Shown piece by piece: positions 54,932 to 64,000 of a stretch of DNA of 64,000 nucleotides (its first letter is position 1; every line of letters starts with the position of its first letter). The stretch is taken from positions 2,976,001 to 3,040,000 of the forward strand of contig JARWIR010000051.1 in the NCBI GenBank assembly GCA_029959085.1. Direction: 5' to 3'. Source of the stretch: Nemophila menziesii. Its lineage: Eukaryota; Streptophyta; Magnoliopsida; Boraginales; Hydrophyllaceae. The notes beneath the pieces were generated by a model, which searched no databases, was not told where the DNA came from, and saw only the letters and a list, made by a program, of their open reading frames with translations. The translations under genes and the position numbers were made by a program.

Positions 54932-55123
54932 ATGAATATGAAGATGATAAAAACATCGTTCGATCTTATCTTATTTGCTTTCATTTTCGCAATCTTCACC
55001 CTATCCAACAGCATCAATGCCTAGGACGACCCTGCTAGCATAGTTGCTGGATTGCTTGGGGGTAATGTTGGTAATTTGGCTGCTGGTACTACAATTAATG
55101 ATGTCCTTCCTAACAGACCATGA
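54932..55123 (+). pseudogene. Small secreted peptide, paralogue with nonsense codon
   Basis: Tandem relative of 49177-49356. The signal MNMKMIKTSFDLILFAFIFA continues IFTLSNSINA and is followed at 55022-55024 by TAG where gene 1 has CAG (the Q after the cleavage site). After the stop the frame stays open for 32 residues (DDPASIVAGLLGGNVGN, then LAAGTTINDVLPNRP) to a TGA at 55121, in the same place as in gene 1. One substitution therefore separates it from an open gene. It may be a recent pseudogene, a polymorphic null or read through. Promoter and 3' flank are as in gene 1. Confidence 0.65.
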
Positions 55124-55476
55124 CCAGGAAGCAGTTAGGGGGCCAATCTAACATGCCCAGCTGCTCGTTATTTGATGGAGTGTACACTTGATTCTTCTCT
55201 TCTAACTCAAATTGTGATGCATTTCTAAATATTCCTTCCAATTATTTGCTCAACTAATATGTGTTCTCATTATCAATTTCTCTTCTGTTGTTCAATAATA
55301 AATAAGTTTCTTGATTATATAACTCATTCTTTATATCCATGCATATTTGGGTTTTGATACGATAATATATATATACCAGACCGGTGTAAAAATATAAAGG
55401 ACAACACGAATTATACTACTAAAAATGATATACAATTAATATGTAAATAAAAATCAAATCGAACAACTCTTTTGTT

Positions 55477-56662
55477 ATATACAATCCATATTTATACATC
55501 AATCATTACCAATCCTTTGTTTCAAAACTGGTGCATTAATTTTTTCCATTTTTTCGGTAGTACTTTCCTCTCCGGGGCTTTGAAGATAACCATCTAAAGT
55601 TTTGAGTTTGTGTTTTTCAAAAATATAATGAAAGTAAGAATGATCTTGAAATGAAAAAAACAACACATTCACAAGTGTTCAGGTGTTCGCTTCGTTATGT
55701 TGTACTGTACATAATGTATCAGATTTAACGAGGATTTGCCCTAAATACTTGATTCAATTGTTGCTTTGCTAAAATAAAAATATGAAAAATTAAAAAACGT
55801 TCCAAAAGTGCTTAACTGTTTATGATTCTTCCTCTTAAACCCTGAAGAATTTGCAATAATGTGAAAGAAGATTATTTTATTGCAATCAAACATTGAATGT
55901 ATAAAAAATTATGATTAAGAGATAGAGTATAAAGAAGAGTATAAAGATAGAGAACAAGCGGACACATATTTTTATTCTAGTTGCCAATCTAATATATTTA
56001 TGTACAACTCCTTGTATTACATATAAAAGGATATCAAACATATTAACACATACGCGTACACCACCGAGAAACTTTCATTAGCAAAAAAAATGGTGAGAGC
56101 ATTTCAAACAATGATCCTATATATCATATGACCCTCTCCACAGTGCAACTTGAGGAAAATTTGATTTTGTCGAGAGCCATATCTAAAAATGTATGCTTCC
56201 CACTGGAGAACGTGGATAGACGATAGATGTAGGCTCCTTCAAAAGCATTCATTAAAATTATCACTAATGTGCGCCTCCACCGTGTAAGGAAATTATTATA
56301 CTCGTATTAGAATAATTGAAAGAAGACTAATTTATATTTAGTTTAATAGGTCGAGAGAATCTACTTGGAATTCTTGATTGCTTTTTAAGTTAATGTTTTC
56401 TTTGTCCGATAATGATGCATCGACATTTGCAGAAGCTTAGCCGATTTGGATCCGATCTCAATATTTATTTAAAAATGTATTCTTGTACTAAAATATATGA
56501 ATTCACGACTTAAGAATCTCTTACAAGTATAGCCATTTTTCTTACATAATGGTGGTTAATAAGATAAAGTCACAATTCACATTGTTATATCTTGAAAGAG
56601 ATGAATGGAATTATATCATTCATATCCAAATGTTTTTGTTTATAAAAAAAAATACTAACATA
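55477..56662. other. No gene seen
   Basis: AT-rich intergenic sequence. No frame or repeat of note was recognised. Confidence 0.5.
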
Positions 56663-57960
56663 TAGGGTTTTGGAGACTAGTTTTTGGGCCTAAAAAAAAC
56701 AAGTGGTATTCTTTTTTAAATAGACCTCAAAACTGACCAAATACTAAAATACCCTTACTAACACTAAAAGACAAAAAAAGTGATGTCACTGATCATCTTC
56801 TCTTTCCACTACCACCTACCTCCGACCACCTACCTCCGACCTTCGGTCACCAGAAAAAAATGATGAGTTTTCTACAAAAATTGACGAGTTTCCTATAAAA
56901 ATGATGAGTTACTATATTAAATGATGAGTTTTCTACAAAAGTTGATGAGTATACTATAAAAAAAAACAGAGTAATCGATAAAAAAGCTAAGTATTATTAA
57001 AAAATTGTGAGTACCACTTTTACACACATTTATTATTACAACACAACAAAAACCTAACTATTTACAACTATTGAACAAAAGAAAATATAAAAACCTAAAC
57101 TTAATATCTGGTTTGACTAGATCTAAAAAAAACTCGTTTGAAACTTCTTCGTGTCTTTCACGTTTCTCACTGTAGAAATCAATCTGGAGCAATCAATGGC
57201 GATGAACGCAGCACCACTGCAGCACCAACTCTGGATAGCTCTCTTCTCGGCGAGCTTGGACTTCGAACGCTTAGATCATGGCGAAAAGACTCCTCGAACG
57301 GAGCTCCTTGCTCTATTGCTGCTGCTTAGATCCAGAACTGAAGACTGTTGCTGGAGAAGATAACGCCGGAAAATGAAGCCCGAACCAGATCTGAACTGTT
57401 GGAGGAGAGCGCTTCATGCTGGCGCTGGACTGCAAACTGAGAACTGCTGCTATGCACCGGATCTGCTCTGCGAACTGCTGCTGCACGCCGGATCTGGATC
57501 TGTTCTCCACTGCGCTGGTCTTCACGAACGGCGCTGGACACGGAGCTCTTGTCGGAGCTTCAAGCTTATTCTCAGACTCAAAACGCGAAGGCTGCTTTGG
57601 TTCACGAACGGGAGAGATAGGCTGATACACGAAGGCTTGCTCTAGCCATGAGTTGGTGAGACTGTGAAGGTGGCGCCCATGGCAGCTCGCCGGAACTGTG
57701 AGGATGAGGAGATGAACTGCTGTGATTTTTTAAATAAAATGAGAGAGGAAGGAGATGTTAAACGAGAGAGAGAGCGGAGAGAGACTGTATGAAATAGGTT
57801 TAAATACAATATATATAGTAAATGAAAAACAAAAGTGGGTATATGTGTAAATGGAATTTTTGTCTATAGTGTTAAAATCTTATTGAGTTCCTTAGTAAGA
57901 AGAACAAAAGAAGAAGGTTGGGTTAGGACTAGAGGGTGGGTATTCAAGATCCCTTGGGTC
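56663..57960. repeat. GC-rich non-autonomous element-like block 1
   Basis: A GC-rich core (57130-57740, short frames on both strands without recognisable domains) is flanked by AT-rich ends. Near 56760-56780 there is AACACTAAAAGACAAAAAAA, whose inverse resembles TTTTTGTCTATAGTGTTAAA near 57855, a worn inverted-repeat pair. A tandem GATGAGTTTTCTACAAAA phrase repeats about five times near 56862-56960. A similar block is at 58940-59610. Confidence 0.4.
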
Positions 57961-58379
57961 ATAATCTCAAAAAATAAATCCAAACCTTTTTAAGAAAAGG
58001 ATAATTTTATTTCTAGGCCTAAAACACCGATTTTTTTTTACAAAAAAAAATTAAGTCAAGTATAATATAATTCTTACTATACGTCTCATTACAACATTTA
58101 TTCTAAACTTAGGTCATTACTAACTTTTTTTTCTAATATACTTTTTTTTTAATTTAAATTTATTATAATTAATAAATAATTATTTATTTTATCGCCACCA
58201 TAACTACTAGACATTCAACTCTGATAGTCAACAACGGTCAACTTCGGTGGTCAATGGTCAATTCCGATAGTTTTTTTACAATTATCTCATAAAAATATAT
58301 CACTGTGATTTTTTTTGAATTATTTTTATTTTTTTTATTTTTCCAGCTCTGATAAATTCCGTCAAATAGGTTTACCGGA

Positions 58380-58625
58380 ACTGTAACTAAAGTAATGTAG
58401 GTGCAGCAACTACAATAATGTTGCCGCAACTATATTGATGTAGTTGTGCAACTACTGTAATTAAAATTTTGTAGTTGCGCAATGCACTACAATATTTACA
58501 ATATTGTAGTTATGCAAGTACAATATTATAGTTGCACAACTACAATATTGAAATTTTAGATGCTTAGTTGCGCAAGTTCCTTATTGTAGTTGTGCAACAA
58601 CGATATTGTACTTGAAGATGCAATT
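58380..58625. repeat. Clustered GTAGTTGCGCAACTAC-type palindromes
   Basis: About ten copies of GTTGYGCAACTAC or its inverse, mostly as half-palindromes joined by ACAATATTGTAG words. No coding frame. The layout resembles subterminal transposon repeats, but no termini were found. Confidence 0.6.
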
Positions 58626-58939
58626 ACAACTATCAAATGTACAAGAAACGCAAAAATATCAAAATTGAAAAATAATTTATAGTGATTTAGAAAATATTAC
58701 ATTACACAACAATTATTATTTACTTTATAAATAATAAATGTTAATGATTTTCGTAACTCCAACTGAAACTAAGCACGAATGATGGAACGGTAAAATCTTT
58801 TTCATATTCTTTGTAGATGAATTTAAATAATATTACCTATGCAACACTAATCAACTTTAACAAAACAATACAGTGCGCTTCTACTTGATAACGCTGAGCA
58901 CTGGTTTTTCGACAAAAAATAAATAAAACAAAACTCCCT

Positions 58940-59610
58940 ACTTCACCAAGGAACTCAGGCCATGGCTGCGCGCGAGTTCGAAACGCAGGTTCTCGAACTA
59001 GAAGCCTCACGAACCAGCTGCGAACCATATCGAGAAAACTGTTCTTCAAGTCTTCACGGTTGTTGGATTCCGACGAAGCTACGAGCGGCGAGCTCCATCC
59101 ATGACCAGATCGAGTAAGCTGCTAACCAGATATGAAGTTACGAACCAGAGAAAAACGAGGTTCAAGCTTCATCGTCGTATGGAGGCCCTGTTCTCGGAGA
59201 TTCACGACGGATTTCCTTTCGCAAACAGAGCTCAGGAGAGCTCACATCTGCTCCCTGGTGAAACGGAGGTGGATCTCAGGCGGAGATGGTGGCGGTTTCC
59301 TCCAGCGGTGCGAAGAACAGAGCTTAGCCGTGGAGCTCGGTAGCTTGTCGGATCTACTGTTTGGTTCATTGCTTGAGTTTAGGCGAGGGAAATATGAGAA
59401 TGAGAGATCTAAGGAGGAGGGAGAAGGGTTTAAGGGGAGAGTGAAAAGAGAATAGGATTTTTAGGTTTTAGATATAAGATAAGTAATATATAAAGGGGGA
59501 AAAACAAAAAGGGGTAAAAATATAAATAAAACTTTTAACTTATAGTATTAAAATCTGTTTGAGGTTTTTAGTAAAAATAAGAAAAGAATGTAAATGAGGT
59601 TGGAAAAGAA
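58940..59610. repeat. GC-rich non-autonomous element-like block 2
   Basis: A GC-rich core (58960-59340) is followed by a GAGAG-rich segment, AAAAACAAAAAGGGGTA and AACTTATAGTATTAAAATCTG. The order is as in block 1 (GAGAG, AAAAACAAAAGTGGGTA, TCTATAGTGTTAAAATCTT). The 107-codon frame at 59132-59455 has no recognisable domain. Confidence 0.4.
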
Positions 59611-60125
59611 TATAGAAGTGTGCCGTAGGTTACCATCTCTACTATTTTTACTGTTTATATTTGTCAAACTTTTTACAAATAGCAAATATAGCCAATATTT
59701 TGGCCTTTGCAACGTGTTCTAAGAAAATAGGCAAATATACCTTATGTTTGCAAAAATAACTATAGTCCGTCCAAAAAAAAGAAAAAATAACTATAGACCC
59801 ATAAATCTATAAACTAGTGCTTGAAAATCTATACCTACATTTTAAAAAAGTTATTTGAAAACTACCTACAAGTTTTTAAGAAAAATACAAAAATAGCAGA
59901 ACCACCACTCGTTTCTTCTTCATCATCATCCATAATCTCCTTTGCCTCACCTTTATTATCTTTAATGTAATTATTTTGTTGGGGAAAAAAACGTTGAAGT
60001 GAAGCCCATCGTCTCCTTATCAATTATTTTTTCTCGACCATGTTCATTTTGGAACTAATAGCATTGGGGGCTTAAGGATCTGGGAAGGGTACTATGAAAT
60101 TATTGATAATATCAAGTTCAGCTTT
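59611..60125. other. No gene seen
   Basis: AT-rich intergenic sequence before the U4 promoter. Confidence 0.5.
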
Positions 60126-60136
60126 GTCCCACATCG
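60126..60136 (+). promoter_or_regulatory. Upstream sequence element (USE) of the U4 snRNA gene
   Basis: GTCCCACATCG, an exact match to the plant snRNA USE consensus RTCCCACATCG, 76 to 66 bases before the RNA start. Confidence 0.9.
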
Positions 60137-60166
60137 TGAGCCTGAACAAGTGATGTTTTTAAATTT

Positions 60167-60175
60167 TAGTATAAG
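60167..60175 (+). promoter_or_regulatory. TATA-like element of the U4 snRNA gene
   Basis: TAGTATAAG at about -35 to -27. The gap of about 30 bases to the USE fits the RNA polymerase II class of plant snRNA promoters, not the shorter polymerase III spacing. Confidence 0.75.
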
Positions 60176-60201
60176 TTAGTGAAACTTTGGATTGCCAAAG
60201 T

Positions 60202-60356
60202 ATCTTTGCGCTTGGGGCAATGCCGCAGCTAGTGAGGTTCTAACCGAACCGCGGCAATTGCTGGTTGAAAACTATTTCCAAACCCCCTCTTTAGTCTTGC
60301 TTTTGTGAGGCTATCGAGAATTTCTGGAAGGGCTCCCTTAATTGGGTAAAGCCCTA
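60202..60356 (+). ncRNA. U4 spliceosomal snRNA
   Basis: Starts ATCTTTGCGCTTGGGGCAAT (stem II, pairs with U6). It continues with AGCTAGTGAGGTTCTAACCG (5' stem-loop that binds the 15.5K protein), TTGCTGGTTGAAAACTATTT (stem I side), CCAAACCCCCTC, a 3' stem CTTGCTTTTGTGAGG, the Sm-like site GAGAATTTCTGGAAG and a terminal hairpin GGGCTCCC...GCCCTAC. The 5' stem has GCCGC opposite GCGGC, a paired change relative to the version I remember. With a perfect USE, a TATA element and a 3' box it may be active. The length of about 155 is right for plant U4. Confidence 0.88.
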
Positions 60357-60371
60357 CAATTCTTAGTTCAA
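60357..60371 (+). terminator. snRNA 3' box of U4
   Basis: CAATTCTTAGTTCAA fits the plant snRNA 3' end signal CA(N3-10)AGTNNAA. Confidence 0.8.
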
Positions 60372-60374
60372 CTT

Positions 60375-60441
60375 TTTAGTCTTGCTTTTGTGAAGTTATC
60401 AGGAATTTCTGAAAGGTTTCCTCCCTTAATTGGGAGGCCCT
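60375..60441 (+). ncRNA. Tandem duplicate of the U4 3' part
   Basis: TTAGTCTTGCTTTTGTGAAG, then AATTTCTGAAAG and CCCTTAATTGGGAGGCCCTAC repeat the last third of U4 directly after its 3' box. The 5' part is absent, so this is a fragment. Confidence 0.75.
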
Positions 60442-61054
60442 ACAATTTATAATTCAATTTTTTAACAAGAAACACTTTTGTATGATCGGAGTCATACAAT
60501 GCAAATTTTACAACCAACTGTGTATTCTCTTCAAACAAAGCCACTGTTACATAATGTCATTTACCATGTTAATCAAAAGATTCTATCTCTTCGGCTCACT
60601 TCTAAAGGCTACTGGCAATTCTGCAATTCTGGTAGATGACGTTTCATACCCGAGAGGGATTGGATTAAACCATCCGTGACCAAAGCGAGGTTTCAATTTT
60701 CCCCACTACTCTACATTCCTGAGCCCACCGCTTGCTTTGATTCCCGCATTTTTCTCTAACCAGTAAAAATAATTCACATGAAATATAGACTTGAGCATGT
60801 CTTGAGGCGACACACTTTCTTAGAGCACCACCTGATTTTTAACTTAAAATTTAATCATCATAAGTGAGTTATTACTCTACATCAGCTCAAGACAAATATA
60901 ATTACTTTATTTGCACGCTTCAGACCCAAAAGTGGAACAGATGGGCATAGTGGTATGCACTATCCTAGTTAACTGGAGGAACTAGTCCACTTAGAAGATA
61001 TTAACTGAATACCAAACCTGTTGAGAAACGAGAAACTAGTATCGAAGATCATTA
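60442..61054. other. No gene seen between U4 and the U2 pseudogene
   Basis: Ordinary AT-rich sequence. A 65-codon plus frame at 60482-60679 has no recognisable features. Confidence 0.5.
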
Positions 61055-61065
61055 TTCCCACATTG
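61055..61065 (+). promoter_or_regulatory. Decayed USE of the truncated U2 gene
   Basis: TTCCCACATTG, two mismatches from the consensus, at the same -76 position as in U4. A worn TATA-like word (CAGTACAAG, 61096-61104) sits at the same -35 position. Confidence 0.65.
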
Positions 61066-61130
61066 TTAAGTAACTGAAGTTCTGATGGTAAACATCAGTA
61101 CAAGTTGAATACCAAAAACCAAATCAAAGC

Positions 61131-61283
61131 ATACCTTTCTCGGCCTTTTGGCTAAGATCAAGTGTATGGTATCTGTTCTTATCAGTTTTGAGGGGGAGAG
61201 TCCATTAAGTTAGCTTGCTATCTTGGGCTTTCTCGTGTCGCCTAGGTGTTGCACTATTACCTTGGCCTGGCACACCCCTCCCA
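61131..61283 (+). ncRNA. U2 snRNA pseudogene with internal deletion
   Basis: Starts ATACCTTTCTCGGCCTTTTG and GCTAAGATCAAGTGTATGG, followed by TATCTGTTCTTATCAGTTTT, the U2 5' half. The branch-site pairing segment, normally GTAGTA, reads GTATGGTA because of two extra bases. Directly after CAGTTTT it jumps to GAGGGGGAGAGTCC and the 3' stem-loops (GCTTGCTATCTTGGGC, TGGCACACCCCTCCCA). About 43 bases, including stem IIb and the Sm site, are missing. It cannot assemble a normal U2 particle. Confidence 0.9.
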
Positions 61284-61298
61284 AATCTTTAGTTCAAT
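61283..61298 (+). terminator. snRNA 3' box of the U2 pseudogene
   Basis: CAAATCTTTAGTTCAA, an intact plant 3' box. Confidence 0.75.
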
Positions 61299-61334
61299 TT
61301 TGTTGAAAATGGCTTGTGATTACTCTCACATGAT

Positions 61335-61420
61335 AATAAATTTATTTTTTGAGTTCGCCTTGATGTGCACTATTTTATTTTGGCCGCACCCAACCAAATC
61401 TTTAGTTCTATTTTGTTGCC
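61335..61420 (+). ncRNA. U2 snRNA 3' fragment
   Basis: CACATGATAATAAATTTATT then TTTTGAGTTCGCC and a worn stem IV, followed by CAAATCTTTAGTTC. It is the counterpart of 52617-52705. Confidence 0.65.
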
Positions 61421-61547
61421 AGTGGCTTATGATTGCTACTCAATGCTTAAAAATCCAACTCTAATTAATTTGTTACTTCTACACTTGCGTATTTGCAGAT
61501 AATTTAACAACTCAAAGTTTTCAGTTGGAGTTTTTATAAGTATATAA

Positions 61548-62379
61548 TGTTGTGTTTTATTTGTATAAACCAGTAAAACAATATAGAAAGTAATGCATAA
61601 ATAAAATAAAAGTAAATAAATAAATAACTTTACTTGTCGAGGCTCGGATTGGATCCGATGTCTTTAAGGTATTTAGGCCACGTACAGGTGTCTTACGTTT
61701 GCTGGCTTCAACCTCCAGGATACAACGACAAAACTATTCAAAAGAAACGGACACACGAATTCTTAAGAATTTCAACGAACTTAATAATGCTACTTCTTTC
61801 TATCTCTCTCTTATAATTTTAATGCTTTTGAAAAAAAAAAAAAAAAAAATGGTTTAGTTGGCCAACTATTTATAGAAAATGAAAAGGTGGCTTGCCAAAT
61901 GTTGTGATGTTTCATGTTGGAGTTACGTTGTATTAATTTAAGATACAACGTTTACTTAAAAAGACCAAAAACTTGGGCTGGTCCAAATGGTATGAAACTA
62001 AGGCCCAAAAGCCCAACAAAGATGATGGTCCATGTTCATACTCCACATAAGGCCCAACAAAGGTATGAACCTTAGGCCCAAAAGCCCAACAAAGCTAATG
62101 GTCCAGGTTTAAACCCTACCAGGCCTTTTTTTTCTTTCTTTACTTTATAACAAAAAGAAATAAAATAACATATATTATTTTTTTTTTCCTTTTAATTTCT
62201 CCAAATTACATGACTCTATTTCTCATTCAATTTCAAATGATTTTAACCAAGTGAATATATTACGATAATCTTTACAACTTGAATAAATGCATTAATATTC
62301 GAATCATTTCATTAAATTGAGTCACCGACTAACATTGTAAACATGGTCAACACTTGGGTAGAATCCTATTTGTCCAACA
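61548..62379 (-). repeat. 3' LTR of copia element C
   Basis: On the minus strand it starts TGTTGGACAAATAGG and ends AACACAACA. It contains a homopolymer A/T run at about 61830-61850 and several GGCCCAACAAAG repeats near 62000-62090. The outer end is inferred from TG...CA alone. Confidence 0.75.
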
Positions 62380-63032
62380 ATCCCCACATGAATGGAAATT
62401 GACTAACCACCTTTAAAAATAATGCAAAAGAATGCTAAACACTTGAGAGAGAGCGAGAGAGAAGCGTAGAAGAATACTACATCGAGAAAGGTAGCTTTTG
62501 GCCTTGAACCTTCTGTAGTAAGAGCTATCGGATTTACTTGCTAACTAGTGAACGTGATGTCTTGAACTATTCAACTTTTGTGTAAACCAAGACAATAGAA
62601 CTTACATAGTATACTTCCAAACATAATTTTGTTCTCACGGTTGTGTCCATTTACGGCCCTGGACAACTCCTGCTATTTCATGAATAACTGTCGGAAAATT
62701 TCGCCTTTAAAAATTCTCGTAGGGCGGCCCTACCCATGTTATTCATATAGGTGGTCTCTTGTCGAGAGTATTATGCATTACTATATCTTATGTTATCGAA
62801 GATACAAGAACCATTAAAAGTGTAACTTATCCTTCACTTTTACAAGCACTGTTTAATTTTGTCCTAGGAATGGTTTGGGGAGGTCTCCCCACAGTGCGTC
62901 GCACCAAGTTGCAGTTTCATGATTCAGTTTTCCCTTTGAACCTAGATTGTGGGATCTCCACTCTGCTAGGTAGGGTTCCCATCATGGCAACTCAGCTTTC
63001 GTAGGCTTAAGACCCATTCCCCTTGACAACAC
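62380..63032 (-). other. 3' untranslated internal region of copia element C
   Basis: Non-coding. Its upper part (about 62970-63060) resembles 43790-43870 of copia element B. Confidence 0.6.
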
Positions 63033-64000
63033 TCACACTTGCTCTCTTTGTAGACCTTTGGTCAGTGGATCCGCTATATTATCCTTTGATCGAACATAAT
63101 CAATTGTGATAATTCCGTTTGAGAGCAATTGTCTAACGGTATTGTGTCTACGACGTATGTGTCTAGACTTATCGTTATACATTTCATTTAGTGCCCTACC
63201 AATGGCACTTTGACTATCGCAATGTATGCAGATAGCTGACACAGGCTTTGGCCAATTAGGAATATCCTCTAGGATATTCCAAAGCCACTCGGCTTCTCCA
63301 GCAGCTTTGTCTAAAGCTATAAACTCAGATTCCATAGTGGATCTGGCTATGCACGTTTTCTTAGTGGATTTCCAAGACACTGCTGCTCCTCCTAATATGT
63401 AGACAAATCCACTTGTGGATTTTGAGTTGGTGGAGTCTGATATCTAGTTTGCATCACTGTATCCTTCTAGTACAGCTGGATATCATGTGTACAAAAACCC
63501 TTCGTTCATAGTGTATCGAAGATACCTTATAACTCTTACAATCGCAATCCAGTGGTTCTTCCCCGGATTATGTGTAAACCTACTTAGCTTTCTTACTGCA
63601 TGTGCTATATCTGGCCTAGTGCACTTCGTTAAGTACATGAGACTCCCAATAATTCGAGAGTACTCCAACTGGTTGATCATATCACAGTGTTCTTAGCAAG
63701 ATGTAAACTTACATCAACAGGTGTCTTAGAGATATGTGTGTCGCCATTACTAAATTTGTTTAATACTTTCTCAATATAGTGTGACTGAGATAGTATTATA
63801 CCTTCAGATGTTCGGAGAATCTTGATACCCAAAATAACATCTGCAAGGCCTAGATCTTTCATGTCAAACTTACTTGAAAGCATCCTTTTGGTGAATTTAA
63901 TCACATCATTGTTACTTCCAATGATTAACATATCATCCACATATAAACAGACAATGACATATCAAATCTCATTTTGTTTTACATAAACGCATTTGTCACA
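63033..64000 (-). pseudogene. Copia element C RT/RNase H, broken and partial
   Basis: From the window edge down: RT with [15 protein letters not shown], preceded by a stop; DMKDLGLADVILGIKI (63677-63940); a frameshift near 63680; TRPDIAHAVRKLSRFTHNPG (63483-63680); a stop near 63485; a TAG at 63444-63446 replacing the tryptophan of the DANW motif; and RNase H with [19 protein letters not shown] and [11 protein letters not shown] (63033-63380). The family's usual end ADPLTKGL is present. Confidence 0.88.

Larger units (their letters stand above)
61548..64000 (-). mobile_element. Ty1/copia retrotransposon C, cut by window edge
   Basis: A minus-strand element with a 3' LTR (61548-62379), a polypurine tract (CATGTGGGGATT on the minus strand), an untranslated 3' region and RNase H and RT remnants up to the window end. 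It is inserted in the sequence that follows the U2 fragments; the flank matches 52780-52830 up to about 61540. It is related in protein to copia element B. The 5' part lies outside the window. Confidence 0.88.

Noticed and set aside
57138..57645. Five overlapping frames in the GC-rich core
   Set aside because: Stop-poor because of base composition; frames conflict on both strands and none has a recognisable domain.
59101..59455. Two overlapping plus-strand frames of 80 and 107 codons
   Set aside because: The same base-composition effect in the second GC-rich block; basic, low-complexity products.
61131..61283. Functional U2 snRNA gene
   Set aside because: The branch-site pairing segment is altered, the Sm-site region is deleted and the promoter is decayed.

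Overview
This window is nuclear DNA of a flowering plant, most likely a eudicot. The evidence is an AT-rich background, Ty1/copia, Athila-type Ty3/gypsy and CACTA transposons, intron-bearing transposase genes, a xyloglucan endotransglucosylase (XTH) exon, and a U4 snRNA gene with the plant upstream sequence element (USE). I cannot name the species. Almost all protein-coding matter is transposon-derived or decayed. The best candidates for working host loci are a 59-residue secreted-peptide gene (49177-49356) and the U4 snRNA gene (60202-60356).

Region 1 (1-42370) is an old tandem duplication of a host segment, broken up by nested insertions. One unit runs from a CCCH zinc-finger-like fragment to a fragment of a Mediator subunit 15 (MED15/KIX)-like gene, all on the minus strand. 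Copy A lies at about 2.1-2.8, 4.5-4.7 and 14.3-16.3 kb. Copy B lies at about 18.1-19.0, 25.4-26.6, 37.2-39.6 and 41.1-42.4 kb. Copy A received gypsy fragments and a 9.6-kb Athila element (4709-14329). Copy B received a copia element (19012-25347) that carries a nested gypsy solo LTR, a 10.7-kb CACTA element (26571-37237) with a nested terminal-inverted-repeat (TIR) element, a second copy of that TIR element with a copia solo LTR inside it, and a 1.46-kb gag-only retrotransposon with 77-bp LTRs. Most junctions can be read to the base from target-site duplications (TSDs).

Region 2 (42371-48493) is a degenerate copia element on the minus strand.

Region 3 (48.5-56.7 kb) holds two tandem copies of a small secreted-peptide locus, one open and one with a nonsense codon at the predicted signal-cleavage site. 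Between them are a decayed copia fragment, an XTH last-exon relic, U2 snRNA fragments and a large foldback element.

Region 4 (56.7-61.5 kb) has two GC-rich non-autonomous element-like blocks, then the U4 snRNA gene and a truncated U2 snRNA gene whose promoter signals are still visible. The window ends inside another minus-strand copia element (61548 to the edge).

All statements come from reading the sequence by eye. Family assignments rest on motif recognition, and no alignment or database search was run.
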